From Nitrospirales bacterium LBB_01 (GTDB lineage Bacteria; Nitrospirota; Thermodesulfovibrionia; Thermodesulfovibrionales; Magnetobacteriaceae): a stretch of DNA of 64,000 nt. This document shows, piece after piece, positions 62,429 through 64,000 of this stretch. A model generated the notes under the pieces. That model was given only the letters and a program-made list of their open reading frames with translations, was not told the DNA's origin and did not search any database. Position numbers and translations under genes: made by a program. The stretch is taken from positions 1,550,001 to 1,614,000 of the forward strand of contig CP049016.1 of NCBI GenBank assembly GCA_004376055.2. The letters are read 5' to 3'. Numbering within the stretch: the stretch's first letter is position 1; every line of letters starts with the position of its first letter.

Positions 62429-64000
62429 TGTTAGATAATCAATTAAAAATGGTCTGCGGATGGTGCAAAAAAATCAGAGCAGACGACACCTCGTGGCAGA
62501 CAATAGAGGAGTATTTTGCCGCTAAGGGGATGGGAGAGACCACTCACGGAATGTGCCCTGATTGTTCCGAGAAGATTTTTGAAAAAAGAGTGTATCTTGA
62601 AAGCTATCAAAATATTTGTAAAGTCATAAGTTCAAGTATCACTTTAGAGGAGACTCTAAACCTTATAGTAACAAGCATTGTAAAGGTCATGAATGTAAAG
62701 GCAAGTCTGCTAAGGCTTGTAAATAAAAAGTCCGGAACTCTTGACGTAGCGGCATACTATGGTTTAAGCCAGGAGTATGTCAATAAAGGGTCGGTTGAAA
62801 TTGATAAAAGCATAGAGGATGCCCTCTCCGGTAAGCAAATCTCCGTTTATGATATAACCTTTGATGCAGATTCAAAGTACTATAAGGAGGCTAAAAAAGA
62901 GGGAATCAGCAGCATTTTATCAATACCTCTGAGATTTAAAGATGAGATAATAGGGGTACTTAGGATGTACACGGCTGAGCCTCGTGATTATGTCGAAGAG
63001 GACAGGAAATTTCTACTGGCCATTGCCGAACAGGCTGCTATAGTCATAATGAATGCCAAAGAATATGAGACTTTGGTCACAAGAGAAAAGGAATATCTGA
63101 GGCTATTTAGAGAGATTTCAAAAGCGGTAAGCTCCTCTCTGAAACTTGAAGAGGTTCTGCAAAGTATAGTTAAAAAGATAGCCGATGCCTTTAGGGTTAA
63201 GGCAGTTACGATAAAACTGGTTGATGAGATGACAAGGAAATTCACAGTTGCTGCCTCATGTGGTTTAGGTGAAAAGTTTTTTGCAAATGCCCCGTTAAAA
63301 GATATGAACATATCTCAGGCATTGCGATACCTTTATCTTGAAAATCCAGCAATACCATTCCCTCACGAAAAGGATATAAGAATACTGCAAGAGCTTAATC
63401 TGTCCCCAGTTGCCATTTATGACGCCACAACGGACAGCCGTGTCCTTAATAGAAAGGATATCATAGAGGAGGGCATAAAGAGCATACTGACTGTGCCGAT
63501 TCAAGTTAGAAGCAAACTAATCGGTGTGCTTACCATATACACCGGATGGTATAAAAACTTCACACAAGAGGAAACCGATTTCTCGTCCTTTCTGGCAGAG
63601 CAGTGCGGTATTGCAATAGAAAATGCAAGGATGTACGAAAAGAAATACAAAGAGGTGACCTATTTAAAAACAATTCAGGAGCTTACAAAGCTGATGAGTA
63701 AGCATAAGGATCTCAACGAGATTTTAGACTTAATAGTGAAAAAGCTCCCAGAGGTAATGAACACAAAGGCTGCCACCATACGGCTTATTGATCCAGAGAC
63801 AAATAAACTAAAACTTATGGCGTCCTCTGGGTTGAGCAGTCAGTACCTTAGTCGCGGTGATGTTGAGGTTGAAGAGAACATAAAGGCGGCACTAAAGGGC
63901 GAACCTGTCGCTATTTACGATGTGGCTAAGGACTCACGGGTACTCTATCATAAAGAGGCCAAAGAAGAGGGCATAAAGAGCCTTCTGGCTGTCCCCCTGA
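62428..64000 (+). CDS. multi-GAF sensor protein with N-terminal Cys4 motif, 3' end outside window
   Basis: Open from ATG 62428 to the right edge (over 520 residues). It begins with MVCGWCKKIRADDTSWQTIE and GMCPDCSEKIFEK, a C-x2-C...C-x2-C zinc-knuckle-like motif often seen beside PAS/GAF domains. Three GAF domains follow (~65-205, ~225-395, ~415 onward), each with the (L/I)..VP(L/I/Q)...(I/L)IGVL pattern or its start (SILSIPLRFKDEIIGVLRMY, SILTVPIQVRSKLIGVLTIY). The effector, perhaps a kinase or GGDEF/HD domain, would be past the edge. Translationally coupled to purC. Confidence 0.85.
   Translation, partial: MLDNQLKMVCGWCKKIRADDTSWQTIEEYFAAKGMGETTHGMCPDCSEKIFEKRVYLESYQNICKVISSSITLEETLNLIVTSIVKVMNVKASLLRLVNKKSGTLDVAAYYGLSQEYVNKGSVEIDKSIEDALSGKQISVYDITFDADSKYYKEAKKEGISSILSIPLRFKDEIIGVLRMYTAEPRDYVEEDRKFLLAIAEQAAIVIMNAKEYETLVTREKEYLRLFREISKAVSSSLKLEEVLQSIVKKIADAFRVKAVTIKLVDEMTRKFTVAASCGLGEKFFANAPLKDMNISQALRYLYLENPAIPFPHEKDIRILQELNLSPVAIYDATTDSRVLNRKDIIEEGIKSILTVPIQVRSKLIGVLTIYTGWYKNFTQEETDFSSFLAEQCGIAIENARMYEKKYKEVTYLKTIQELTKLMSKHKDLNEILDLIVKKLPEVMNTKAATIRLIDPETNKLKLMASSGLSSQYLSRGDVEVEENIKAALKGEPVAIYDVAKDSRVLYHKEAKEEGIKSLLAVPL

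Overview
The window is bacterial, AT-leaning and gene-dense. The gene mix suggests a sensory-rich, sulfide- and nitrogen-metabolising anaerobe or microaerophile: sulfide:quinone oxidoreductase with DUF1641, SelA, LarC, Amt-GlnK, MCP-hemerythrin, HDOD, HD-GYP, GGDEF and GAF proteins. With the many palindromic repeats, this makes a Nitrospirota (Thermodesulfovibrionia-like) genome my best guess. That is an inference from gene content only; no rRNA or other marker gene is present. No tRNA, rRNA or CRISPR array was seen.

Layout. 0-9.4 kb: a PAS/HD-GYP signalling protein cut by the left edge, uvrC, a PfkB-type kinase, a TrpE/PabB-type chorismate enzyme, a TerC membrane protein, a Uma2-type protein, and a polyamine pair (PLP decarboxylase then speE). 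9.5-12.3 kb: small unknown and secreted proteins, including a zinc-ribbon ORF. 12.5-15.6 kb: a MacA/MacB-type ABC efflux operon. 16-19.7 kb: SQR + DUF1641, converging on pgi across a bidirectional terminator. 20-22.7 kb: a second Uma2 protein, a lipoprotein acetolactate decarboxylase, two tandem two-CW proteins and a one-domain FAD protein.

23.0-31.2 kb does not look like normal genome sequence. It consists of error-rich direct and inverted copies of sequence found intact at 17.6-18.6, 20.6-23.0 and 31.2-32.8 kb. Errors are mostly short deletions, often in homopolymers. Removing 8216 bp (about 23,004-31,219) restores one continuous locus: budA, two-CW x2, FAD protein, MITE, a small unknown gene, csp, panD, response regulator. 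I read it as a long-read, chimera-type assembly artefact. Genes within it should not be counted.

31.2-39.5 kb: csp, panD, a response regulator/CheC/diguanylate cyclase operon, a Pro-rich exported protein, two REC-HDOD paralogues and a membrane phosphoesterase. 39.6-45.3 kb: a YgbA-like protein, tpx, the heat-shock operon dnaJ-hspR-clpB with a HAIR-like operator over its promoter, and a toxin-antitoxin pair. 45.4-52.1 kb: a broken beta-propeller-type gene, larC plus an efflux adaptor, an outer-membrane barrel protein, and amt-glnK with a candidate sigma-54 promoter and tandem upstream palindromes. 52.3-57.6 kb: an AAA-ATPase/TOPRIM-like pair (candidate defence module), then purQ, an SPFH protein and selA. 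57.9-64 kb: a response regulator, an MCP-hemerythrin fusion, two small membrane proteins, purC and a multi-GAF protein cut by the right edge.

Two features run through the window. One is a family of 217-257 bp non-coding MITE-like elements (ends CAGGGCAAACGCATT / AATGCGTTTGCCCTG, with 9-10 bp target duplications) that carry a REP-type palindrome pair. The other is a set of genes with a -10-like hexamer 5-7 nt before the start codon and no Shine-Dalgarno, suggesting leaderless transcripts.
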